Shown piece after piece: positions 1-8,788 of a stretch of 64,000 nucleotides of DNA. A program made the position numbers and the translations under genes. Where the stretch lies: positions 1 through 64,000 of the forward strand of contig JBJOPS010000023.1 in the NCBI GenBank assembly GCA_046050465.1, given 5' to 3'. The number at the start of each line of letters is the position of its first letter. Within the stretch, counting starts at the first letter, position 1. This DNA comes from Egaibacter sp046050465 (GTDB lineage Bacteria; Pseudomonadota; Gammaproteobacteria; Burkholderiales; Burkholderiaceae_C). The notes below the pieces were generated by a model. That model was not told where the DNA came from. It saw only the letters and a list, made by a program, of their open reading frames with translations, and ran no database searches.

Positions 1-162
1 CCCACGCCGATTGCCATGCCCGGCAAAGCGGCGCTGCTGGCAGCGGTAGCCCCGGCAACGTCCAAAGCGCTGTATTTTGTGGCCCGGGGCGACGGCACCA
101 GTCAGTTCAGCGCCACACTCGACGAGCACAATCGGGCGGTCAACCAATACCAACGCAAATAA
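1..162 (+). CDS. mltG: MltG endolytic murein transglycosylase, C-terminal fragment
   Basis: Only the last 53 codons are present; the gene enters from the left edge and ends with TAA at 160-162. The tail contains ALYFVARGDGTSQFS followed by TLDEHNRAVNQYQRK, the usual end of YceG/MltG proteins, which cleave nascent glycan strands at the inner membrane and so set strand length. The catalytic Glu lies outside the window. The gene stands 29 bp upstream of tmk, a conserved neighbour. Identity rests on this short tail plus synteny. Confidence 0.8.
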   Translation, partial: PTPIAMPGKAALLAAVAPATSKALYFVARGDGTSQFSATLDEHNRAVNQYQRK

Positions 163-191
163 ATAATGACCCGGCGGCGTGACCCATCCAC

Positions 192-878
192 ATGAGCAGC
201 ATGACAAGAAGCGGAATTTTCATCAGTTTTGAAGGCATCGACGGCGCGGGCAAGTCCACGCACATCGAGGGCCTGGCCAAGGCGTTTCGGGCACAGGGCA
301 GGGTGGTCACCCTTACCCGCGAGCCGGGGGGCACGCCGCTGGCTGAAAAGCTGCGCACGCTGGTGCTCAACGACGCCATGGACGGCATGACCGAGGCGCT
401 GCTGGTGTTTGCCGCCCGGCGCGACCACTTGCAGCGGGTGATTGCGCCTGCACTGGCCCGTGGCGAGGTGGTGCTGTGCGACAGGTTCACCGACTCCACC
501 TTTGCCTACCAGGGTGGCGGGCAGGGTTTTGATGCGGACGTGCTCTTATTTCTGGAGCAGACCGTGCAGCAGGATCAAGGGCTGGGGGCCAATTATGTGC
601 ATCAACCGGACCTGACTTTCTGGTTTGACCTGGCGCCCGAGGTAGCGGCCCAGCGCCTGAGCACCGCCCGTGCACCCGACAAGTTTGAAGCGCAGGACAC
701 CGCCTTTTTCACCCGTGTAGCCGCTGGTTACGCCCAGCGGGCTGCCCAGTTTCCACAGCGTTTTGTGCGGGTGGACGCGGCGCTGGAGCGGCACAAGGTG
801 TGGCAGCAAATCACCAGCGTGATGGTGCGCCGGGGCTGGCTGGCCATTATGGTGACAGCACAAAGCGGGCCCGCGTGA
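192..878 (+). CDS. tmk: Thymidylate kinase
   Basis: Phosphorylates dTMP to dTDP with ATP in the cytoplasm, an essential step of dTTP synthesis. The 228-residue protein has the P-loop EGIDGAGKST at residues 14-23, the REPGGTPLAE segment after it and the DRFTDSTFAYQGGG motif near residue 97; the length is slightly above the usual ~210. The start at 192 is the first of two close in-frame ATGs (residues 1 and 4); the second is equally possible. It is followed 4 bp later by holB, so the two are probably co-transcribed in a mltG-tmk-holB-pilZ-tatD operon. Confidence 0.97.
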   Translation: MSSMTRSGIFISFEGIDGAGKSTHIEGLAKAFRAQGRVVTLTREPGGTPLAEKLRTLVLNDAMDGMTEALLVFAARRDHLQRVIAPALARGEVVLCDRFTDSTFAYQGGGQGFDADVLLFLEQTVQQDQGLGANYVHQPDLTFWFDLAPEVAAQRLSTARAPDKFEAQDTAFFTRVAAGYAQRAAQFPQRFVRVDAALERHKVWQQITSVMVRRGWLAIMVTAQSGPA

Positions 879-882
879 AACC

Positions 883-1887
883 ATGAGTGATCACCCGGCC
901 TGGATTCAGCAACAACTGGTCTCGCTGCTGGCCCAGCGCGGCCACGCCTGGCTGATTCAGGGCCCTTCCGGTTTGGGCCAATACGACCTGGCAATGGCTA
1001 TGGCCCGCGCCTGGCTGTGTGAAAACCCAACGGAGCAGGGCGCTTGCGGCACCTGCGGCAGCTGCCACGCCATCGACGTGCGCACCCATGCCGACCTGTG
1101 TGTGCTGATGCCTGAAACAGAAATGCTGGCGCGCAACTGGCCACTCAGTGAGAAGGCGCAGGGCGAGATTGACGACAAAAAACGCAAGGCCAGCAAGGAA
1201 ATTCGCGTGGATGCCATGCGCGACGCCGTAGAGTTTTCGCAGCGCACCAGCGCGCGTGGGCGCGGCAAAGCCGTCGTCGTGTTTCCGGCCGAGCGCATGA
1301 ACAACATCACCGCCAACGCCCTGCTCAAAACGCTGGAGGAGCCACCCGGTGATGTGAAGTTTGTATTGGCCAGCGAAGCGGCGCACCAGTTGCTGCCTAC
1401 CATCCGCAGCCGTTGCCTGGGGCATGCCATGCTGTGGCCGGATAAAGCCGCTTCCCTGGCGTGGATGGAGGCCCAGGGCGTGCCATCGGCGCAGGCCGAC
1501 GTGTTGCTGCGCGCCTCGGGTGGCCGCCCGGATGATGCCGTGCTGCTGGCTCAAACCGGCCGCGATGCCCGCACCTGGAGCCTGTTGCCCAAGGCTGTGG
1601 CGCGGGGAGATGGCAGCGGTTTCAAGGACTGGAGCCCGCCGCAGGTGATCGACGTGTTGCACAAGCTGTGCCACGATGTGCTGGCCGTGAGGGTAGGTGC
1701 GTCACCCCGGTTTTTTGAGGCGGTGGACCTGCCGAAAGCCGGCTCTCACGCGGCCTTGAGCCGTTGGTCAAAGCAGCTGGCGGACGCCTCGCGCACCATG
1801 GAACACCCCTTCAATCCCGGGCTGATGCTGGAAGCCCTCGTGAGTCAGGCCCAACATGCGCTAAATGCCCTAAACTCTGGGCACTGA
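883..1887 (+). CDS. holB: DNA polymerase III subunit delta'
   Basis: Non-motor AAA+ subunit of the clamp loader that opens the beta ring at primer termini. The 334-residue protein has a four-Cys zinc module (Cys46, 55, 58, 61), the segment NALLKTLEEPP and the sensor/Arg-finger motif TIRSRC. The Walker A position reads GPSGLGQYDL (27-36), with Gln where an ATPase has Lys; E. coli delta' likewise does not hydrolyse ATP. It begins 4 bp after tmk and ends 8 bp before pilZ. Confidence 0.95.
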   Translation: MSDHPAWIQQQLVSLLAQRGHAWLIQGPSGLGQYDLAMAMARAWLCENPTEQGACGTCGSCHAIDVRTHADLCVLMPETEMLARNWPLSEKAQGEIDDKKRKASKEIRVDAMRDAVEFSQRTSARGRGKAVVVFPAERMNNITANALLKTLEEPPGDVKFVLASEAAHQLLPTIRSRCLGHAMLWPDKAASLAWMEAQGVPSAQADVLLRASGGRPDDAVLLAQTGRDARTWSLLPKAVARGDGSGFKDWSPPQVIDVLHKLCHDVLAVRVGASPRFFEAVDLPKAGSHAALSRWSKQLADASRTMEHPFNPGLMLEALVSQAQHALNALNSGH

Positions 1888-1895
1888 AGCAAATC

Positions 1896-2258
1896 ATGGC
1901 CACCGTACCCCCTTCCGCACCACGCCCGAGCGTTATCCAGCTTGCCATCAAGGAAAAAGCTGCGTTGTACGCTGCCTACATTCCGCTGTTCTCGGAAGGC
2001 GGCATCTTCATTCCCACCTCGCGCGACTACAAGCTGGGCGACGATATTTACGTGCTGCTGTCCATTCCCGATGACCCGCAGCGTTACCCGGTCGCAGGCA
2101 AAGTGGCGTGGGTAACACCAGCCAAGGCGGTAGGAAATCGTACACAAGGAGTTGGTATCCTGTTCCCACGCGATGAAAAATCTCGTTTGCTGAAGATCCG
2201 GATTGAAGAAATTCTAGGCGCCAACATTGGCTCGGACCGACCCACCCAAACTGTTTGA
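1896..2258 (+). CDS. pilZ: PilZ-domain protein, type IV pilus assembly type
   Basis: A 120-residue single-domain PilZ protein, the form found between holB and tatD in many Gamma- and Betaproteobacteria and needed for type IV pilus biogenesis in Pseudomonas. It contains SEGGIFIPTSRDYKLGDDIY and VAGKVAWVTP, typical of the beta-barrel. The c-di-GMP-binding RxxxR arm is not seen at the N-terminus, as in true PilZ. The ATG at 1896 is chosen because the open frame upstream of it overlaps holB; it lies 8 bp after the holB stop. Confidence 0.9.
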   Translation: MATVPPSAPRPSVIQLAIKEKAALYAAYIPLFSEGGIFIPTSRDYKLGDDIYVLLSIPDDPQRYPVAGKVAWVTPAKAVGNRTQGVGILFPRDEKSRLLKIRIEEILGANIGSDRPTQTV

Positions 2259-2311
2259 AAACGGGCGCTTCTGAGTCTTTCACACCCGCTCTTGCAAAGC
2301 GCCAGCCCGCC

Positions 2312-3118
2312 ATGTTTACCGACTCACATTGCCACCTGGTATTTCCAGAACTTCAGGAAAAATTACCCGAAATCCGCGCGGCCATGAAGCAGGCGCAGGT
2401 TGATCGTGCACTGTGCATTTGCACCACGCTGGAAGAATTTCCTATCGTTCACAGGCTTGCGCTGGCGCATGACAACTTTTGGGCAACCGTGGGTGTGCAC
2501 CCCGACAACGAGGTGCAAATCGAGCCCGCACTGGCCGATCTGCTGCGTCTTGGCCGCTTGCCGCGCGTGGTTGGTATCGGGGAAACCGGACTGGACTATT
2601 ACCGGCTGGCTGGAAGAAGCATTGCCGACATGGAATGGCAACGCGAACGCTTTCGCATCCACATCCGGGCCGCCCGGGAACTTCGCAAACCGCTGGTCAT
2701 CCACACCCGTAGCGCGTCCGACGACACGCTGGCGATTTTGCGCGAGGAGGGGGAAGACGGCAGTTCGGGGAGCGCGGGCGGTGTATTGCACTGCTTCACC
2801 GAGACCGCCGAAGTTGCAAGGGCTGCGCTGGACCTGGGCTTTTACATCTCGTTTTCTGGCATCTTGACGTTCAAAAACGCACAGGACATCCGGGATGTGG
2901 CATCGTTTGTGCCCGATGATCGGCTGCTGATTGAAACCGACAGCCCCTATCTGGCGCCGGTGCCGTTCCGTGGAAAGACGAACAACCCGTCACTGGTGCC
3001 GTACGTGGCCAGACAGCTGGCGAGCATCAGAAAGTGCAGTGTCGAACACATTGCCGGACTGACAAGCGCTAATTTTGACACCCTGTTCGCAGGAGTTTTA
3101 TATGATCAAATACTTTAA
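2312..3118 (+). CDS. tatD: TatD-family metal-dependent hydrolase (DNase)
   Basis: TIM-barrel nuclease of the YcfH/TatD type, 268 residues. Metal-site motifs are intact: MFTDSHCHL at the N-terminus, GETGLDYY, VIHTRSA, VLHCFTE and IETDSPYLAP. The ATG at 2312 puts the metal-binding DSHCHL at residues 4-9, as in the family; an upstream TTG at 2255 would overlap the pilZ stop and add 19 unconserved residues. It is the last gene of the tmk-holB-pilZ-tatD set. Its last 17 bases overlap the ankyrin gene that follows. Confidence 0.93.
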   Translation: MFTDSHCHLVFPELQEKLPEIRAAMKQAQVDRALCICTTLEEFPIVHRLALAHDNFWATVGVHPDNEVQIEPALADLLRLGRLPRVVGIGETGLDYYRLAGRSIADMEWQRERFRIHIRAARELRKPLVIHTRSASDDTLAILREEGEDGSSGSAGGVLHCFTETAEVARAALDLGFYISFSGILTFKNAQDIRDVASFVPDDRLLIETDSPYLAPVPFRGKTNNPSLVPYVARQLASIRKCSVEHIAGLTSANFDTLFAGVLYDQIL

Positions 3119-3761
3119 GTATATTTTTCAATATATTGTTTTAATTGGATTTTCTTTTGCAAATGCTGGCTCCTTCGATGATTTTTTCAGAGCCATCAAG
3201 CTCGACGATGGCAGCAAGGTCACCCAGCTGATCAATCGGGGTTTCGACGCCAACACACCCGATCCATCGGGCGAGTTTGCATTGACGCTGGCAATTCGGG
3301 AGCCCTCACCCAAAGTGATTGCCGCTTTGTTGAGCTGGCCCCGGCTTGATGTGGAAGTGCGAAACCGCGCCGATGAAAGCCCGCTGATGATGGCTGCGTT
3401 CACCGGCGACCTGGCCCTGTGCAAGTTGCTCATTGCCAGGGATGCTGATGTGAACAAACCCGACTGGGCACCGCTGCATTACGCGGCAACCAAAGGGCAT
3501 GTCGAGATTATCCGCTTGCTGCTGGATGAACATGCCTACATCGACGCCAGTTCACCGAACGGCAGTACGCCACTGATGATGGCCGCCTTGTACGGCACGC
3601 CGGCCGCTGTGAAGCTGTTGCTGGAAGCCGGTGCAGACCCGATGATCAAGAATGCCCAGGGTTTGACGGCCATCGACTTCGCCCGGCGCGGTGAACGAAA
3701 AGACTCAGCAGAAATTGTGGCCGCGTTTGTCCGGGCCCGCCAGCCAAAAGGCACCTGGTAG
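3102..3761 (+). CDS. Exported ankyrin-repeat protein
   Basis: A 219-residue protein with a signal peptide (MIKYFKYIFQYIVLIGFSFA, probable cleavage after ANA) followed by about five ankyrin repeats covering residues 25-200, for example ADESPLMMAAFTGDLALCKL and NGSTPLMMAALYGTPAAVKL. Such proteins are periplasmic binding modules; the partner is unknown. The start at 3102 has AGGAG 7 bp upstream, inside the tatD coding sequence, so translation is probably coupled to tatD. The first 60 bases are strikingly AT-rich compared with the rest of the gene. Confidence 0.85.
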   Translation: MIKYFKYIFQYIVLIGFSFANAGSFDDFFRAIKLDDGSKVTQLINRGFDANTPDPSGEFALTLAIREPSPKVIAALLSWPRLDVEVRNRADESPLMMAAFTGDLALCKLLIARDADVNKPDWAPLHYAATKGHVEIIRLLLDEHAYIDASSPNGSTPLMMAALYGTPAAVKLLLEAGADPMIKNAQGLTAIDFARRGERKDSAEIVAAFVRARQPKGTW

Positions 3762-3882
3762 ATTGAGTGCGTTGATTTACTTAAAGATTCTTCGATTGAG
3801 GTAGAGTGGGCATCACGCCAATAGGGTTCTGAATGTTCCTGCAGCACTGGGCCCCTACAATGAGTGCCAACTCTTTGGTACT

Positions 3883-4662
3883 ATGAAAATCCTGATCTCC
3901 AACGACGATGGCTACCAGGCGCCAGGCATCGTAGCCCTTTATGACGCGCTCAAGAATGTGGCGGATGTTGAAGTGGTTGCGCCCGAGCAGAATAACAGCG
4001 CCAAGTCCAATGCACTCACCTTGCACTCACCCCTGTCGGTGACCCGTGCTGCCAACGGGTTTCGTTATATCAACGGAACGCCGGCAGATTGTGTGCACAT
4101 CGCATTGACCGGGCTGCTGGGGTACCGGCCTGATCTGGTGGTGTCCGGCATCAACAACGGTGCGAACATGGGAGATGACACTATTTACTCCGGTACGGTT
4201 GGGGCTGCCATGGAGGGTTATCTGTTTGGCATTCCGGCCATTGCTTTTTCACAGGTGGAAAAGGGTTGGGGTGAGATTGAGGCAGCCGCGCACAAGGCAC
4301 GCGAGCTGGTCCAGCAGATGAATCAACAGCACCTGGTGGGTACCACACCCTGGTTGCTCAACATCAATATTCCCAATTTGCCCGGAGAGCAACTGGGTGC
4401 CACCAAGCTTTGCCGCCTTGGGCGCCGTCATGCCGCGGAAAACGTCATTACCCAGATCAGTCCGCGTGGTGACACCATGTACTGGATCGGAAGCGCAGGA
4501 GCGGTTAAGGACGATGGAGATGGCACTGATTTCCATGCAACGGCGCAAGGACATGTCTCCATTACGCCCCTGAAGGTTGATCTGACTGACCATGATGCGC
4601 TGGGTTATTGGGCACAAGCTGCTGCGGGTCTGACGTTGGGTGCACACAAGGCAGGCTCATGA
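3883..4662 (+). CDS. surE: 5'/3'-nucleotidase SurE
   Basis: Metal-dependent nucleoside monophosphatase of stationary-phase survival, 259 residues. The N-terminus MKILISNDDGYQAPGI carries the metal-binding Asp8-Asp9, and the segment VSGINNGANMGDDTIYSGTV is the second conserved block. It overlaps pcm by the ATGA at 4659-4662, giving the widespread surE-pcm-nlpD arrangement. It is separated by 121 bp from the ankyrin gene, so a promoter probably lies there. Confidence 0.96.
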   Translation: MKILISNDDGYQAPGIVALYDALKNVADVEVVAPEQNNSAKSNALTLHSPLSVTRAANGFRYINGTPADCVHIALTGLLGYRPDLVVSGINNGANMGDDTIYSGTVGAAMEGYLFGIPAIAFSQVEKGWGEIEAAAHKARELVQQMNQQHLVGTTPWLLNINIPNLPGEQLGATKLCRLGRRHAAENVITQISPRGDTMYWIGSAGAVKDDGDGTDFHATAQGHVSITPLKVDLTDHDALGYWAQAAAGLTLGAHKAGS

Positions 4663-5447
4663 AGCCCAGGCCTTCATTCCCGGTTCGCATGGATGGTGCT
4701 GCGGACAAGGTGCGGCTGGCCCGGGCCGGGGGCATGGCAGGCAATTCAGGTGCTTCACAGATTTTGAAGGCGAGCTCGGCCCCCAATCAGGGGCATGGCC
4801 TGGATTCCAGCGCCGTGCGGATGAACATGGTGCAGAAACTGGCTGGACAAGGTGTCACTGATCGCATGGTTTTGTCAGCTTTTGGAGCTATCGAGCGGCA
4901 CCGCTTCGTCGATAGTGCGCTGGTCAATCAAGCCTATGAAGATACCAGCCTGCCCATCGGATTGGGACAGACCATTTCCAAACCCGGTGTGGTTTCCCGC
5001 ATGATTGAGTTGCTACGCAATGGTGCTCCGGGCAAACTCGGCAGAGTTCTTGAAATAGGCACAGGTTGCGGATATCAAGCTGCGTTACTAAGCCTGGTCG
5101 CCACCGAGGTTTACAGCATCGAGCGGCTGCGTGGCCTGCATGACAAAGCTCGTGAGAACCTTCGGCATTTACGTCTGGCCAATCTGCATTTGCTGTTTGG
5201 TGATGGTATGGTGGGTTATGCCAAAGGTGCGCCTTATGCGGGCATCATCGCCGCTGCAGGTGGAGAGGCTGTTCCGCAAGCCTGGGCCGATCAGCTGGCG
5301 ATGGGCGGGCGACTGGTTGCGCCGGTTGTCAATGGTGTTGGCCGAAATCAGCAGGCTTTGCTGGTTCTGGACAGAACCCCTCAGGGAATACGGCAAACGG
5401 TACTGGAAACGGTGCACTTTGTGCCTCTAAAATCGGGCGTCGCGTAA
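4659..5447 (+). CDS. pcm: Protein-L-isoaspartate O-methyltransferase
   Basis: Repairs isoaspartyl damage in aged proteins using SAM. The 262-residue protein has about 45 residues of low-complexity N-terminal extension before the conserved core (RMVLSAFGAIERHRFVD, then LPIGLGQTISKP). SAM motif I is VLEIGTGCGYQAALL. The start is taken at the ATG overlapping the surE stop; later ATGs at 4689 or 4821 would give the usual ~210-residue length, so the extension may be untranslated. The stop overlaps the nlpD start by one base. Confidence 0.93.
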   Translation: MKPRPSFPVRMDGAADKVRLARAGGMAGNSGASQILKASSAPNQGHGLDSSAVRMNMVQKLAGQGVTDRMVLSAFGAIERHRFVDSALVNQAYEDTSLPIGLGQTISKPGVVSRMIELLRNGAPGKLGRVLEIGTGCGYQAALLSLVATEVYSIERLRGLHDKARENLRHLRLANLHLLFGDGMVGYAKGAPYAGIIAAAGGEAVPQAWADQLAMGGRLVAPVVNGVGRNQQALLVLDRTPQGIRQTVLETVHFVPLKSGVA

Positions 5448-6358
5448 TGGGAGTCTCTATGGTCGGGTTGGTCGGGTTATTGGGTCGTGGTACCTCGCTG
5501 GCCGGGGTGCTGGTCACCGTGCTGCTGGTCGGGTGCGGATCCAGGGCTATCAACCCTGCCCCGGTGGAAGACCGGGGAACCAGCGCCAGCAAGCCTGCTG
5601 TACCTGCGGTCATGGATGCGCAGGGGCAGCTGGGCAAGCCGCTTCCTGGTGTCGAAAACGCAGGCAAACCGGGTTATTACACCGTCAAGCCTGGTGATAC
5701 GCTGATCAGAATCGGGCTCGAAACTGGCCAAAACTGGAAAGACATTGCCCGCTGGAATGGTCTGGATAACGCCAATCAGGTTGAAGTGGGGCAGGTTCTG
5801 CGCATCACGCCTCCTGTGGCTGTTGCGCCGCCAGCCGGTGTCGCTGTGGCGAAGCCGGTTACCACAACAACGGTTACCGCTGCCACGGTGCCGTTCGCAA
5901 CACCTGCCAGTGCAGCCAAACCTCCTGCATCCGCTTCTGTGCCGGTGCCAGCTCCTGCGCCCACCGCGCCGGCTGTTGCGTCCTCCCAGGATGAGATCAA
6001 CTGGATCTGGCCTGCCAATGGTGTAATTCTGTCCGGTTTCGATGAAATCAAAAACAAGGGGCTGGATTTGGGCGGCAAGGCGGGTGATCCGGTCGTTGCC
6101 GCGGCGGATGGCCGGGTTGTTTATGTAGGCGCCGGCTTGCGGGGCTATGGCAATCTCATCATCCTGAAGCACAACAATACCTATTTGACGGCCTATGCCC
6201 ATAACCAATCCGTGCTGGTCCGGGAAGATCAGTCAGTTCGCCAAGGACAAAAAATTGCCGAAATGGGCAATAGCGATGCTGATCGAGTCAAGTTGCATTT
6301 TGAGGTTCGCCGTCAAGGCAAACCGGTCGATCCGGTAAAGCATTTGCCGCCGAGGTAG
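5447..6358 (+). CDS. nlpD: NlpD-type LysM / M23 lipoprotein
   Basis: Outer-membrane lipoprotein that activates cell-division amidases in relatives. The 303-residue protein has a lipobox LLVGC, a LysM domain (YYTVKPGDTLIRIG onwards, about residues 78-122), a Pro/Ala/Val-rich linker and a C-terminal LytM/M23 domain. The zinc ligands are degenerate: KGLDLGG replaces HxGxD and LHFEVR replaces HxH, as in non-catalytic NlpD/EnvC activators. An ATG at 5459 is an alternative start. rpoS, the usual next gene, is absent; a 3'-5' exonuclease follows. Confidence 0.93.
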   Translation: MGVSMVGLVGLLGRGTSLAGVLVTVLLVGCGSRAINPAPVEDRGTSASKPAVPAVMDAQGQLGKPLPGVENAGKPGYYTVKPGDTLIRIGLETGQNWKDIARWNGLDNANQVEVGQVLRITPPVAVAPPAGVAVAKPVTTTTVTAATVPFATPASAAKPPASASVPVPAPAPTAPAVASSQDEINWIWPANGVILSGFDEIKNKGLDLGGKAGDPVVAAADGRVVYVGAGLRGYGNLIILKHNNTYLTAYAHNQSVLVREDQSVRQGQKIAEMGNSDADRVKLHFEVRRQGKPVDPVKHLPPR

Positions 6359-6377
6359 GCATTTTGGTGTGCGTGGC

Positions 6378-7163
6378 ATGAGCTGGCCTGTCCTTGTATT
6401 TGATATTGAATCCATTCCCGATATCGCGGGCCTGCGCGCGCTGCGTGATGCGCCTGCTGATGCCACCGACGCCCAGATATACGAAGCCTGGGTGCAGGAG
6501 CGAAAAGCCGAAGGCAAAAGCGACTTCATGCCGCTGCACCTGCAGCGTATTCTGGTCATCAGCGCCGTGTTTCGCAACGCAGAAGGGTTGCGCATCCATT
6601 CATTTGTAGACAAGGACGACGCCAGTGAAGGCAAAGTCATTCAGACTTTTTTCAACACACTGGAAAAACACACCCCCCAACTGGTGAGCTGGAACGGTGG
6701 CGGGTTTGACTTGCCCGTGCTGCACTACCGGGGCCTCAAACACGGCGTGGTGGCGGACCGGTATTGGGACATGGGCGAGGACGACCGCGAGTTCAAGTGG
6801 AATAACTACATCAGCCGATACCACATGCGCCATCTTGATCTGATGGACCTGCTGGCGATGTACCAGCCCAAGAACAACGCGCCGCTGGATGCGATGGCCA
6901 AGCTCTGTGGCTTTCCCGGCAAGCTGGGCATGGACGGCTCACAGGTTTATCCGCAATACCTGGATGGCAAGCTCGACGACATTCGCCGCTACTGCGAAAC
7001 CGACGTGATGAACACCTATCTGATGTACTGCCGCTTTCAGAAAATGCGTGGCGGCTTGCTGGAGAAGGAGTACGAGCAGGAAATTGCGATGGTGAAAGAA
7101 ACACTGGGCAATCTGGCTCCCACCGAGCCGCATTGGGATGAGTATTTGAAGGCCTGGGGCTGA
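6378..7163 (+). CDS. Predicted 3'-5' exonuclease (PolB-like, DNA_pol_B_exo2)
   Basis: A 261-residue stand-alone DEDD exonuclease related to the proofreading domain of family-B polymerases. The first acidic motif is VFDIESIPDIAG at the N-terminus, the second region LVSWNGGGFDLPVLHYRGLK and the third is CETDVMNTYLMYCRF. The substrate is unknown. The ATG at 6378 is preferred to a GTG at 6369 because it places FDIES near residue 9. It lies 19 bp after nlpD in the same direction and may be co-transcribed. Confidence 0.85.
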   Translation: MSWPVLVFDIESIPDIAGLRALRDAPADATDAQIYEAWVQERKAEGKSDFMPLHLQRILVISAVFRNAEGLRIHSFVDKDDASEGKVIQTFFNTLEKHTPQLVSWNGGGFDLPVLHYRGLKHGVVADRYWDMGEDDREFKWNNYISRYHMRHLDLMDLLAMYQPKNNAPLDAMAKLCGFPGKLGMDGSQVYPQYLDGKLDDIRRYCETDVMNTYLMYCRFQKMRGGLLEKEYEQEIAMVKETLGNLAPTEPHWDEYLKAWG

Positions 7164-7202
7164 GCTGACCGGGCACCCGTCATGTCCTGAGACAATTCAG
7201 GC

Positions 7203-8720
7203 ATGACAGAAGAAACAACAACCAAAAAAGACTACCCGACCGAATGGCTGACGGTGGAGTCGCTCGACATTGAAGCACAGGGCATCGCCCACAAACCCGA
7301 TGGCAAGGTGGTATTCATTGAAGGTGCGTTGCCGTTTGAAGTGGTCACTGCCAACATCAACCGCAAGAAAGCCAGCTTCGAGAAAGCCACATTAACCACG
7401 ATTCACCGCGAGTCCTCACAGCGCGTCAAACCAGGTTGTCCCCACTTCGGCCTGCACGAAGGTGCCTGTGGTGGCTGCAAAATGCAGCACCTCCACGTGG
7501 GCGCCCAGGTGGCAGTCAAGCAGCGTGTGCTGGAAGACAACCTGTGGCATCTGGGCAAAGTCAAGCCTGACAACATCCTGCGGCCGATTGAAGGCCCCGC
7601 CTGGGGCTATCGCTACCGGGCGCGCCTGTCGGTTCGCCACGTGCACAAAAAGGGCACGGTGCTGGTGGGTTTTCACGAGCGCAAGAGCCGGTATGTAGCT
7701 GACATGAAAGTGTGTCACGTGCTGCCGCCGTCGGTGAGCGCCATGCTGATACCCATCCGCGAACTCATTGCGTCCATGGACGCGATTGAAACGATCCCGC
7801 AAATCGAGCTGGCCGTCGGCGACATGGGCGGCAATGACGTCATCGCGCTGGTGCTGCGGCATCTGGAGCCATTGAGCCAAGGCGACCTCGCCAGGCTGCG
7901 TGAGTTCGCTGTGCAGCAGGCCGGCACGCAAGAGGGCAACAGGTTTGTGGTTCAGTGGTGGTTGCAGGCCAAAGGTCCGGAAACCGTCAAGCTGCTGGAT
8001 GAGCCGGCGCCCGGCACGGCTTCAGACGTACAACTGGCCTATGCCTTGCCTGAATTCGGCATCACCATGCCGTTCAAACCCACCGACTTTACGCAGGTCA
8101 ACCCGCACATCAACCGCGTTTTGGTGAGTCGTGCACTGCGTTTGCTGGATACGAAGAAAACGGAGCGGGTGATCGACTGGTTTTGTGGTTTGGGTAATTT
8201 CACACTGCCCATTGCCACGCAGGCCAGCTCAGTGCTGGGCATTGAGGGTAGCGATGTACTGGTGGCTCGCTCACGTCAGAATTACAAACAAAATAGGGCT
8301 TCAGCCTATATCCACAGTGCGTTGGCTGCTACTGAATTTGTAGCGAGAAACCTTTTCGAGATGACGCCCGAGCTGCTGATGCAGGACGGCGCCGCTGATA
8401 AATGGCTCGTAGATCCACCGCGCGAGGGCGCGTTTTCGCTGGTAAAGGCGCTGGCTGATCTGCACCGGGGCCATGTGGGCGCCGAGGTGCTGGAGGGCGG
8501 TGCGGTGAGGGAAGGCGCTGCGCCCCGAAAGCTGGAGCGCGGTAGCTGGACATTTCCCGGCCGGATTGTTTATGTAAGCTGCAATCCCGCCACGCTGGCG
8601 CGAGATGCCGGGTTGCTGGTGCATCAGGCCGGTTATCGCTGCGTGGCAGCCGGGGTCATCAACATGTTTCCACACACGGCACATGTGGAAAGCATGGCTG
8701 TTTTCGAGCGGGTGGTTTGA
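7203..8720 (+). CDS. rlmD: 23S rRNA (uracil-1939-C5)-methyltransferase RlmD
   Basis: SAM- and [4Fe-4S]-dependent methyltransferase making m5U1939 in 23S rRNA, 505 residues. It has an N-terminal TRAM domain (to about residue 70), cluster cysteines Cys79, Cys89, Cys92 and a later VCHV Cys, the SAM motif DWFCGLGNFTLPIA, LVDPPREGA, and the catalytic Cys in IVYVSCNPATLARD. Residues about 362-381 are encoded by a copy of the dispersed 17-bp-core repeat (8289-8346) but the frame stays open. A 27-residue spacer before the catalytic Cys (GAEVLEGGAVREGAAPRKLE) is low complexity. Confidence 0.95.
   Translation: MTEETTTKKDYPTEWLTVESLDIEAQGIAHKPDGKVVFIEGALPFEVVTANINRKKASFEKATLTTIHRESSQRVKPGCPHFGLHEGACGGCKMQHLHVGAQVAVKQRVLEDNLWHLGKVKPDNILRPIEGPAWGYRYRARLSVRHVHKKGTVLVGFHERKSRYVADMKVCHVLPPSVSAMLIPIRELIASMDAIETIPQIELAVGDMGGNDVIALVLRHLEPLSQGDLARLREFAVQQAGTQEGNRFVVQWWLQAKGPETVKLLDEPAPGTASDVQLAYALPEFGITMPFKPTDFTQVNPHINRVLVSRALRLLDTKKTERVIDWFCGLGNFTLPIATQASSVLGIEGSDVLVARSRQNYKQNRASAYIHSALAATEFVARNLFEMTPELLMQDGAADKWLVDPPREGAFSLVKALADLHRGHVGAEVLEGGAVREGAAPRKLERGSWTFPGRIVYVSCNPATLARDAGLLVHQAGYRCVAAGVINMFPHTAHVESMAVFERVV
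8289..8346 (+). repeat. Dispersed mini-repeat, copy inside rlmD
   Basis: The core gctactgaatttgtagc is at 8328-8344, preceded by aaatagggcttcagcc and a degenerate TGCGT, matching the family layout. It is read through in frame within rlmD, just upstream of the conserved VARNLFEM. It is more diverged than the intergenic copies. Confidence 0.6.
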
Positions 8721-8788
8721 GCCTGGTGGCCGTCTGATTTTTGCGCCACTTTTCTCACTTTTTTGGAGCGCGGGATCAGTCTGGCTGA

